From NCBI GenBank assembly GCA_036501345.1, contig DASYAN010000003.1:1-6398 (forward strand): a stretch of DNA of 6,398 nt, written 5' to 3'. A program made the position numbers and the translations under genes. The notes beneath the pieces are model-generated. The model did no database searches. It was not told where the DNA came from and saw nothing but the letters and a program-made list of their open reading frames with translations. The stretch comes from DASYAN01 sp036501345 (lineage in GTDB: Bacteria > Chloroflexota > Ktedonobacteria > Ktedonobacterales > Ktedonobacteraceae). Of the stretch, positions 1-5,690 are shown piece after piece; positions within the stretch are counted from its first letter, which is position 1; each line of letters begins with the position of its first letter.

Positions 1-1
1 G

Positions 2-169
2 CCATCTGCAAAGTACCTGGATCTCTTCGTCCATTTTTCGGCTGTTGGAACTGCCATTACTGCTGTGAAAAAGGATCATATCATTCCACCACCGAAACCG
101 ACTCTCGCGTTCACCGACCTGCGTCCTGGACGTTATGGACAGAATCGGGAGCTGACATTCAGCGAATAA
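2..169 (+). CDS. YbjQ/DUF74-type (heavy-metal-binding family) protein, C-terminal part only
   Basis: This is an open frame entering from the left edge of the window and ending at TAA 167-169, giving 55 residues of C-terminus. It contains the motif HFSAVGTAI, which aligns with EFVAIGTAI and EFFAVGTAV at the ends of the two domains in the next gene. It is therefore the last strand of a YbjQ-like domain (Pfam family known as 'heavy-metal-binding domain', formerly DUF74). A basic stretch (KKDH) and a polar, proline-containing tail of about 30 residues follow; the tail has no recognisable motif. The start and any additional domains lie outside the window. The next gene begins 43 bp downstream in the same direction with no obvious promoter between them, so the two are probably cotranscribed paralogues. 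The function of the family is not established; metal binding is only a family label. Confidence 0.72.
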   Translation, partial: PSAKYLDLFVHFSAVGTAITAVKKDHIIPPPKPTLAFTDLRPGRYGQNRELTFSE

Positions 170-212
170 TTATCATCGCTAATGCTAAAGGAAAAATAAG
201 GAGTGTTTATCC

Positions 213-1037
213 ATGTCGCAACAGATACCTCCACAAGGAACTGATTTACCTGTACATGCTCGTGAGCGCCTCAGCAGTATGCGCAAGGATGCTAACCATG
301 CTGGGCTCTTCACTAGTGATCTAAGCGTCAACGAGTTTCTCTTAGTACGTGAAGCTGGTTTCGATCCCGTGGGCCTTGTTGTAGGAAGTTCAATCTATCA
401 CATTGGATATCAACGAGCGAATTGGAACCAAAATCAGGAGATGGCTGTCCTCACACAGGCCATGTACCATGCTCGTGAGTTAGCAATGACACGTATGGAA
501 GAAGAGGCTAATGAGCTAGGTGCTGATGGTATAGTCGGAGTGCGACTCGAAGTCACACGGCATGAGTGGGGAGAGGCGTTGGCCGAGTTCGTCGCTATAG
601 GCACAGCAATTCGTTCGCGTGATGGCAAACACTTTCGTAATGCTCATGGTATGCCTTTTACCTCAGATCTTTCCGGTCAGGATTTCTGGACTTTGTTACG
701 TGCAGGTTATCGACCCGTAGGCATGGTTATGGGAAATTGTGTGTATCATGTTTCTCACCAGGGTCTTGGACAGTGGTTCAGTCAGGTTGGGCGCAACGTT
801 GAAATGACCAATTACACTCAGGCGTTGTATGATGCCCGCGAGCTAGCTATGGAGCGGATGCAGGCCGAAGCTATTGGGCTGAAGGCGCATGGAGTCGTCG
901 GTGCCCAGATTGTCGAGCGAAGCCACGGATGGGGCTCGCATGTCATAGAGTTCTTTGCCGTTGGAACTGCCGTAGTTAGCGTTTCCGAGAGCCATGAGGT
1001 TCCCGCGCCGTCGCTTGCCCTTTTGCTCAACGATTAA
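213..1037 (+). CDS. Tandem-duplicated YbjQ/DUF74-type (heavy-metal-binding family) protein
   Basis: The product is 274 residues. The ATG at 213 is supported by AAGGAG at 198-203 with 9 nt spacing. After a polar N-terminal segment of about 30 residues, two homologous domains follow at residues 33-133 and 149-254. Each shows FTSDLS, then an AG(F/Y)xPVG turn, a YH pair (H63, H179), the helix motif YxARELAMxRM, a G(I/V)VG strand, H(E/G)WG (H117, H238) and a closing EFxAxGTA strand. The helix plus GADGIVG plus GTA pattern is the signature of E. coli YbjQ-like proteins, which usually carry a single domain of about 100 residues, so this is a two-domain version. Domain 2 has about 5 extra residues between the YH pair and the helix. 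There is no signal peptide or membrane segment, so a cytoplasmic location is expected. Conserved His and Trp positions could be ligands, but metal binding is not demonstrated. It probably forms an operon with the paralogue upstream, and it converges on cydB with a 15-bp gap. Confidence 0.85.
   Translation: MSQQIPPQGTDLPVHARERLSSMRKDANHAGLFTSDLSVNEFLLVREAGFDPVGLVVGSSIYHIGYQRANWNQNQEMAVLTQAMYHARELAMTRMEEEANELGADGIVGVRLEVTRHEWGEALAEFVAIGTAIRSRDGKHFRNAHGMPFTSDLSGQDFWTLLRAGYRPVGMVMGNCVYHVSHQGLGQWFSQVGRNVEMTNYTQALYDARELAMERMQAEAIGLKAHGVVGAQIVERSHGWGSHVIEFFAVGTAVVSVSESHEVPAPSLALLLND
309..974 (+). repeat. Internal protein-level duplication (two YbjQ-like domains)
   Basis: The two copies lie at 309-611 and 657-974 and encode matching blocks in the same order: FTSDLS, PVG, YH, ARELAM, VVG or IVG, HxWG and GTA. 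The offset is 116 residues at the start of the unit and 121 at its end, because the second copy carries a short insertion. Synonymous positions have diverged considerably, so the duplication is old rather than a recent tandem copy. Confidence 0.8.
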
Positions 1038-1052
1038 TGGTTTCCTTGTCAA

Positions 1053-2123
1053 TTACGAGGCTGCTCCTTTCTGCTGCGGTTCTATTTGCTCATTGGCTGA
1101 TCTCTGCAGCCCCGGCGCAGGATAAGGTAGCTTGAAGACTGAGAACAAATAATAAAGTGATGGGATGACAATTATCATTCCACAGGCCAGACTGATGAGC
1201 ACAGCGGTAATTACATTGGGAGCATTGGCAGAATTGCTAATTGTATAGTTAATAGGAACAATATAGGGGTATTGAGCTAATCCCCATGCACCTAACATGA
1301 AAGCAGTTTCCGCGATTATTAGGACTCGCGCTGTACTATAGTATCTTGCATATAATGTAGTGGCTGTTGCCAGACCAATAATCATGGTTATAATCACAAC
1401 TGGCCACGCTCGTATCAGCATACCGTGCCAGAGAATAGGCGACTCAACTGATGATAATCCAAGGCCAAGTGCACCGAGGATCGCAGTGACCGCTCCGGCA
1501 ATCAAAGCTTTCAAGCGGTACGACTCTGCTAGCTCTTTGTCATGCTCGGTATCTCTGGCCTCAATCGTCAGGTAGACAGCTGCAATAGTGGCACACAGAG
1601 TGACTGCCATCGCACCGATTGTTAGTGCGAATGGCGAGATCAACGAGACAATGTACGTTGCATCAGCAATACCATTGGGAGGAAGCAGCTTTCCACTTGC
1701 AACTGCTGCCGCCGAGGCTCCTAGAAAGAATGGTGTAAGCAGGCTAGAGACACTGAAGACACGTCCCCACAAGCGGGCAAATCTGCCTTTCGAGTTTATA
1801 GCATAATATCGGTAAATAAAAGCTGCTCCGCGTAAGACGATACCAAGTAGTGCAAGAGTAAAAGGAAGGAATAGTGCTATAGATAACGTAGCGAATGCTG
1901 CTGGGAATACATTAAACAGACCTACGATCAAAAAGATCAGCCAGACGTGATTTGCCTCCCACACTGGACCCAGGGCGTGGTTGATCAAGTTGCGCTGGCG
2001 GTCGGCTAGACGACCGACCGCAAACAGATCCCAGACACCAGCTCCAAAGTCGGCACCTCCTAATACAGCATAGGTGATGAGCGCCCACCAGAGAATAATT
2101 AGTGCTACTAATGCAACATCCAT
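1053..2123 (-). CDS. cydB: Cytochrome bd ubiquinol/menaquinol oxidase subunit II
   Basis: This is the 356-residue structural partner of CydA in the bd-type terminal oxidase, an integral membrane quinol:O2 oxidoreductase. The N-terminus has the family hallmarks WWALITYAVLGGADFGAG (residues 12-29) and GPVWEANHVWLIF (52-64). A late AWGLAQYPYIVP (279-290) is also typical. The protein has roughly eight or nine hydrophobic segments and a short polar C-terminal tail, and its length is normal. The ATG at 2123-2121 overlaps the cydA stop as TAATG. The end of cydA supplies purine-rich GAGGTAGG upstream, so translation is likely coupled and tied to CydA production. No cydDC and no small CydX/CydS-like frame follows, because the convergent YbjQ-type gene starts immediately. 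Transcription presumably comes from the promoter upstream of cydA. Confidence 0.95.
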   Translation of the reverse strand: MDVALVALIILWWALITYAVLGGADFGAGVWDLFAVGRLADRQRNLINHALGPVWEANHVWLIFLIVGLFNVFPAAFATLSIALFLPFTLALLGIVLRGAAFIYRYYAINSKGRFARLWGRVFSVSSLLTPFFLGASAAAVASGKLLPPNGIADATYIVSLISPFALTIGAMAVTLCATIAAVYLTIEARDTEHDKELAESYRLKALIAGAVTAILGALGLGLSSVESPILWHGMLIRAWPVVIITMIIGLATATTLYARYYSTARVLIIAETAFMLGAWGLAQYPYIVPINYTISNSANAPNVITAVLISLACGMIIVIPSLYYLFSVFKLPYPAPGLQRSANEQIEPQQKGAAS

Positions 2124-3493
2124 TATACACCTACCTCTTCTGCATCAACTATGTTTGGCTCTATAACCTGATACCCCTCTCCGACCGCTTTAACTTGTGG
2201 TAAAGGTCGACGTGCAACTTGCCGGAGGAGCCAGATTAGTGCCGCTGCTAGCAAGATATACACGAGTGAGAAGATCGAGAAGCTGATATTCAGCCAGGGA
2301 GCTGTTGTGACAGCGTCTTTCGTTCGTAGGTATCCGTAGATAACCCATGGTTGGCGTCCCAGCTCGGTTACCATCCAGCCTAGCTCTACCGCCAGGAATG
2401 CCAATGGCCCGGCTAGCACAATTCCCCAGAGCAAGAGGCGGTTCTCAGGAAAAGTACGCTTTTTGAACCAGTAGAGTCCCCAGAATAGTACAGCAACTAG
2501 TAGCCCAAACAATCCACTGCCAACCATACCATCAAATGATGAGTGGACTAGCAATACATTCGGCCAGTCTTCCCGTGGCACTTGATCGAGCCCTTTGACC
2601 GTCGCATCCGGGTTTAGGTATGCCAACAAGCTCAGGCCGTTTGGGATTTCAATCGCGTAGTGGATTTGGCCTGTATTAGGATCGGCAAGTCCACCTATTT
2701 TTAGAGGAACACCTTGCTCGGTATGAACCACCCCTTCCATTGCTGCAAACTTAACTGGCTGATAATCGGCAAGGTAGCGAGCATTAAAGTCTCCACTGAC
2801 CATTTGCAGTGGTGTAGCAATGACTGCCATGAGTATTCCCACCATCAATCCTTTGCGATAGTATTCACTACGTTTGCCACGCAAGAAAGCAAATGCATAG
2901 ACAGCGGCAACAGCAAAGCCTGTCGCGACGTAGCAAGCCAGTATCATGTGAACGGTCTCATAAGGTGTGCTGGGATTAAAGATGGCCTGCAAAGGGTTAA
3001 TATCGACAATCTTGCCATGCTTAATCACAAAACCTGCCGGGGTATTCATCCAGGAATTTGCGCTAACAATGAACCATGCTGAAGCCAGTCCACTGATCCA
3101 GATGGGGAATGAGCAGAGCCAGTGAGCACGTGGAGAGAGACGATCCCAGCCATACAAATAAAGACCAAGAAAAATTGCTTCGGTAAAGAAGGCGAAGCCT
3201 TCAAGCATAAAGGGCAAGCCAATGACGGCACCTGCAAATTTTGTATACGTAGGCCAGAGCAATCCAAGCTCAAAAGAGAGTATTGTTCCTGAGACGGCAC
3301 CAATGGCGAAGAGAATAGCTGCTGCTCTTGCCCAGCGCCGGGTAAGCATCATCCAGACAGGATTCTTTGTTCGCAGCGCTAGTCCTTCGACAATACAAAG
3401 GAGTAAAGGTATTCCAACTCCCAGAGCAGAAAAGATAATATGAAAGGCTAATGATGTGCCCATCTGAGCACGTGCAGCAAGCAAATTTGACAT
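2123..3493 (-). CDS. cydA: Cytochrome bd ubiquinol/menaquinol oxidase subunit I
   Basis: This is the haem-bearing catalytic subunit of cytochrome bd, which oxidises quinol and reduces O2 to water without pumping protons. With the start used here it has 456 residues. Expected ligands are present: H18 (MGTSLAFH, high-spin haem), H182 (YETVHM) and M323 (FDGMVG) for the low-spin haem, E98 and E105 in the EGFAFFTEA segment, K248 and E253 (KFAAMEG) in the quinol loop, and VTELGRQPW near residue 383. The E98-E105 spacing of 7 and the compact Q-loop match the short-Q-loop subfamily of Gram-positives rather than the E. coli long-Q-loop form. The frame extends upstream to a GTG at 3514 and an ATG at 3502. 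The ATG at 3493 is preferred because GAGG (3503-3506) lies 9 nt ahead and MSNLLAARAQMG suits the family N-terminus. The gene is first in the cydAB operon. Confidence 0.95.
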   Translation of the reverse strand: MSNLLAARAQMGTSLAFHIIFSALGVGIPLLLCIVEGLALRTKNPVWMMLTRRWARAAAILFAIGAVSGTILSFELGLLWPTYTKFAGAVIGLPFMLEGFAFFTEAIFLGLYLYGWDRLSPRAHWLCSFPIWISGLASAWFIVSANSWMNTPAGFVIKHGKIVDINPLQAIFNPSTPYETVHMILACYVATGFAVAAVYAFAFLRGKRSEYYRKGLMVGILMAVIATPLQMVSGDFNARYLADYQPVKFAAMEGVVHTEQGVPLKIGGLADPNTGQIHYAIEIPNGLSLLAYLNPDATVKGLDQVPREDWPNVLLVHSSFDGMVGSGLFGLLVAVLFWGLYWFKKRTFPENRLLLWGIVLAGPLAFLAVELGWMVTELGRQPWVIYGYLRTKDAVTTAPWLNISFSIFSLVYILLAAALIWLLRQVARRPLPQVKAVGEGYQVIEPNIVDAEEVGV

Positions 3494-3557
3494 ATGGGGC
3501 ATCCTCGTAGTCACAGAAGTATTTCACGACTCCTACATAATTCATTTGATCATTTTT

Positions 3558-3586
3558 ATTGTAGTGAACTCTCTTCTGTACGACAA
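3558..3586 (-). promoter_or_regulatory. Predicted sigma70-type promoter of cydAB
   Basis: Reading the minus strand, TTGTCG (3586-3581, 4 of 6 to TTGACA) is followed after exactly 17 bp by TACAAT (3563-3558, 5 of 6 to TATAAT). The expected transcription start is near 3551, leaving a leader of about 58 nt before the cydA ATG. It is the best-scoring promoter seen by eye in this interval and is correctly placed and oriented. It has not been confirmed by any measurement. Confidence 0.6.
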
Positions 3587-3587
3587 G

Positions 3588-3599
3588 GTGAATATTCAC
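3588..3599. promoter_or_regulatory. Perfect palindrome GTGAATATTCAC, candidate operator of cydAB
   Basis: This is a 12-bp perfect inverted repeat ending one base upstream of the predicted -35 box and centred about 42 bp upstream of the predicted transcription start. That is the position where class II activators of the CRP/FNR family bind. A further GTGAA half-site (3564-3568) lies in the spacer beside the -10 box. The half-sites resemble Rex (GTGAA-N4-TTCAC) and CRP (GTGA-N6-TCAC), but the gap here is 2 bp shorter than either consensus, so the regulator cannot be named. Confidence 0.4.
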
Positions 3600-3755
3600 T
3601 TTGCCCTGAAACAGGTACTCTGTCGGGGTCAGGCATTGTCACTAGGGAGTAGGTCTATGGCTCTCAACTGGCTCTGTAAGCTATTTCAATCAAGCCCATC
3701 CATGCATATATCATGACTTATTACTTCTCATAACAGTTCTTCTTGGCAAGCATTT

Positions 3756-3801
3756 TCAGGTCCTGATTCTTTCTTTCGGGCAAGAACCTGATTTTTTCTT
3801 T
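3756..3801 (+). terminator. Terminator-like hairpin and T-tract facing the + direction
   Basis: On the + strand, TCAGGTCCT (3756-3764) can pair with AGAACCTGA (3783-3791). This gives 8 of 9 pairs with one C-A mismatch around an 18-nt loop, and six T residues (3792-3797) and more pyrimidines follow directly. The minus-strand version has a G-U in place of the mismatch but no U-tract after it, so it poorly serves the glycosyltransferase gene that ends just upstream. The long loop lowers confidence. Confidence 0.3.
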
Positions 3802-3802
3802 C
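3762..3802. repeat. Two imperfect 16-bp direct repeats, 25-bp period
   Basis: CCTGATTCTTTCTTTC (3762-3777) and CCTGATTTTTTCTTTC (3787-3802) differ at one base and start 25 bp apart. They lie just beyond the stop codon of the glycosyltransferase gene and overlap the hairpin arms described above. Only two copies are present, so this may be slippage or a by-product of the pyrimidine-rich composition. Confidence 0.5.
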
Positions 3803-3814
3803 ATTGATATTGAG

Positions 3815-5341
3815 TTACGAGGATGATGCTCTCTCTTTCACATTTACGGGTTCATCTGCAGGGCTTTCCGCCTGTACTCGACCTTTATCTATTTTGGGCT
3901 TTACTGATACTATCTGTTGTAAGGTAAAGCAAAAAAGCATAAGTATAGCAGGCATAAAGGTCATAAGATAGGCTAGATTATTTGCTAGTGCGTAGCTGGG
4001 CTCTGTGAATCCAAGCCAGGATGCCAGAAAGATATAGTCTATCACTGAAAGTGAAACTCCGTACGCAAAAACGAACATGGATAGAGAGACAATGGTACTG
4101 GGAATGAGTATTGCAAACATCATAGGCCAGATGGCATACCAAACTTCAAAGTTAGTCACCGCTAGTGCTGTGAAAAAGAAGAGTGTAAGAAAACAGGCAC
4201 GAAGCATATCAGGGAGACGTTTTCTGGAAAGAAAGAGTGCATAGATATAGATAATCCCGAAGAGCACGCGTCCTAACCACTTTGCTTGATCCCGTGTGAC
4301 TTTGCCTAATGATGTATCGGCTAACATGGTGGCAAATGAGGACATGTAGCGTTGATCCTGAGATTGCAATGCGTTGAGGGTCTTGATTCCTTGCCAGAAA
4401 GGCGCATAGACAAGCATAAAAAGCATGAGCGTACTGAAAATGACTAAAGCTAGGTATATTATGCGTTTTCGCATAGTTGGCTGATGTGCAATACCATAGA
4501 TGAGAAATAGCGGAAGCAGCGGCAAGGTTGCAAACTTCACCAATGCAGAAATCACAATGAGTGCAAAGGCTAGGACCAGATGATCATAAACGAGAGCCAA
4601 GATTGCTAAGAGAACAAACAGCATCATCGCAATATCGTTGTGGCCATTAGCACTAAACTCCATAAGTGTGTAAGGGTTCCATGCGATGAAGAGTGCACCT
4701 GCGAGGGCAAGCTTGGGAGCAAGACGAGAAAGTATTTTGTAGATAAGAAAAGCTTCTAAGATCAGCATACTAGCAAACATCAGCTTAATAAAGAGCAAAT
4801 TCGCGAACAAGTTTCTTCCAACGATCTGTGTTGACAAGGCATCAATGATGAGGCCAAGAGGGCCATAGGGAGCAGGATAGTATGTCCAGCCACCAGCTAA
4901 GGTGATCAGTGGATCGTTGGAGAAAGTCGCTGCTGGCACAGTAATGGGATTCGCATGATATTGTACCAAGACCAAGTTTTCTGCGATATAGTTATATATA
5001 TCAATAGCTGTGATGGGATAGACGAACGCCATAGTCAATGCGAAAAGACCACCAAAGCCCAGGATTAAGTACAGCGTTGCCCGACCTGTAAGGTGACGTG
5101 CCTCCCACCAGGCAAGGCCAAAGAAAGCAAAGAGGATAGTAAAAACTATAAAGAACATTGCAGCAGCTGCATGTGTAGTACCTGTTAAACTGTTAGTTAG
5201 CTGATAAAGATGACTATAATACTTTAACAAGGAAAACTGGCGCACAAAGTACAGGATATAGAATACTTCGCAGCTCATACCCAAAATGATTAGCAATAAA
5301 TGGGATCGGACAAACCCAAGCATTTTCAGAATGTAAACCAT
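3815..5341 (-). CDS. Polytopic GT-C glycosyltransferase, MptA/MptB or GT87 mannosyltransferase-like
   Basis: The product is 508 residues with about a dozen hydrophobic segments and a charged cytoplasmic-looking tail from about residue 480. It resembles GT-C enzymes that transfer a sugar, often mannose, from a polyprenyl-phosphate donor on the outer face of the membrane. Visible family traits are an acidic first loop with D114 (YPITAIDIYNYIAEN), HANPITVP (129-136), YYPAPYGPLG (154-163), the characteristic WNPYTLMEFSANGHND (221-236) and a later WYAIWP (401-406). D114 is the likely catalytic base by analogy with the family. The ATG at 5341 has AGGAG (5353-5349) 7 nt ahead, which settles the start. 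The gene stands alone, divergent from the spermidine-synthase-like gene and separated from cydA by 321 bp. The acceptor and sugar cannot be read from the sequence. A generic membrane mannosyltransferase is the safest label. Confidence 0.8.
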   Translation of the reverse strand: MVYILKMLGFVRSHLLLIILGMSCEVFYILYFVRQFSLLKYYSHLYQLTNSLTGTTHAAAAMFFIVFTILFAFFGLAWWEARHLTGRATLYLILGFGGLFALTMAFVYPITAIDIYNYIAENLVLVQYHANPITVPAATFSNDPLITLAGGWTYYPAPYGPLGLIIDALSTQIVGRNLFANLLFIKLMFASMLILEAFLIYKILSRLAPKLALAGALFIAWNPYTLMEFSANGHNDIAMMLFVLLAILALVYDHLVLAFALIVISALVKFATLPLLPLFLIYGIAHQPTMRKRIIYLALVIFSTLMLFMLVYAPFWQGIKTLNALQSQDQRYMSSFATMLADTSLGKVTRDQAKWLGRVLFGIIYIYALFLSRKRLPDMLRACFLTLFFFTALAVTNFEVWYAIWPMMFAILIPSTIVSLSMFVFAYGVSLSVIDYIFLASWLGFTEPSYALANNLAYLMTFMPAILMLFCFTLQQIVSVKPKIDKGRVQAESPADEPVNVKERASSS

Positions 5342-5385
5342 AGTTTTTCTCCTAGGAGGAAGGCATTATTCAGAAGCTCATCCAT
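5326..5385 (-). CDS. Possible 19-residue leader ORF overlapping the glycosyltransferase start
   Basis: On the minus strand, ATG (5385-5383) opens a 19-codon frame, MDELLNNAFLLGEKLWFTF, ending at TGA 5328-5326. This is 16 nt inside the glycosyltransferase gene and in a different frame. AAGGAAG (5401-5395) stands 9 nt before its ATG, close to a Shine-Dalgarno sequence. Its translation would carry ribosomes over the downstream start site, as in translational coupling. It is short enough to occur by chance, and no family is recognised. Confidence 0.2.
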   Translation of the reverse strand: MDELLNNAFLLGEKLWFTF

Positions 5386-5687
5386 TTCGTGCAACTTCCT
5401 TAAGGATAACTGTGAAAGGTGTTTTTTTCTAGAGGAACAGAGGGACATTTTGAAGCAGACGAATGTCATAATTACCCTCTTTGGAAATAAAAAGAGAATA
5501 GTGTACGTTCTCCCTTTCACATTTACTGCGAAGATAGAGCATATAATCTATCATCAACTTGGCTTGTTAAATTTAGTCCCTCAATCCCTCTAGACCTGAG
5601 CATGATACTATGGTAAGAAGTAGGGGAAGAGATATGGATGTATGTATCCTGCTGCTCTCCGATCTTGCATAAGTATTTGGAGGAGTC
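5342..5687. other. Divergent intergenic region between the GT-C and spermidine-synthase-like genes
   Basis: This is 346 bp, AT-rich, with no convincing long gene. A perfect TATAAT on the + strand (5542-5547) could serve the rightward gene, but no good -35 box precedes it. On the minus strand, TTAACA (5570-5565) and GATTAT (5548-5543) are separated by 16 bp and could serve the leftward gene. The two -10 candidates overlap, so divergent promoters may compete here. A short GAGAA/TTCTC inverted repeat (about 5495-5512) followed on the minus strand by T residues is also present but weak. Confidence 0.35.
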
Positions 5688-5690
5688 TTG
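5679..5690 (+). promoter_or_regulatory. Ribosome binding site deciding a TTG start
   Basis: GGAGG (5679-5683), extended to GGAGGAG, lies 4 nt before TTG 5688-5690. An in-frame TAA at 5670-5672 prevents any longer start. The next in-frame candidates, GTG 5706 and ATG 5727, lack a nearby Shine-Dalgarno sequence and would cut into the first membrane helix. The spacing is rather short. Confidence 0.6.

Larger units (their letters stand above)
3494..3814. other. Non-coding interval between the GT-C gene and cydA
   Basis: This is 321 bp with no convincing gene on either strand. The part next to cydA holds the predicted cydAB promoter, its palindrome and an approximately 58-nt leader. The part next to the glycosyltransferase stop codon holds an imperfect direct repeat and a hairpin followed by a T-tract on the + strand. 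The middle, about 3605-3750, shows nothing recognisable. Confidence 0.6.

Noticed and set aside
2714..3082. A 122-codon + strand frame antisense to cydA
   Set aside because: It lies wholly within cydA, has no ribosome binding site of note and shows no recognisable domain.
3270..3599. A 109-codon minus-strand frame overlapping the start of cydA
   Set aside because: It covers the cydA leader and then cydA coding sequence in another frame. Its protein has no family character, and the CydA frame is unambiguous.
3588..3599. Palindrome as a canonical Rex or CRP site
   Set aside because: The half-sites fit, but the central spacing is 2 bp too short for either consensus, so it is recorded only as an unnamed operator candidate.
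5349..5358. 10-bp palindrome CTCCTAGGAG at the glycosyltransferase ribosome binding site
   Set aside because: It has no loop and so cannot form a useful hairpin. It is explained by the Shine-Dalgarno sequence meeting its complement by chance.
5326..5520. A 64-codon minus-strand frame from GTG 5520 leading into the glycosyltransferase start
   Set aside because: No ribosome binding site precedes the GTG and the protein lacks any family resemblance. Only its last 19 codons have a plausible start signal, and these are listed separately.
3834..5527. CTTTCACATTTAC shared by the 3' end of the glycosyltransferase gene and the divergent intergenic region
   Set aside because: It is a 13-bp match between a coding and a non-coding stretch, without inverted ends, flanking duplication or further extension. 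It is likely chance.
5300..5593. A 97-codon + strand frame in the divergent intergenic region
   Set aside because: It begins inside the glycosyltransferase gene on the opposite strand and has no Shine-Dalgarno sequence. Its translation looks like random low-complexity sequence.
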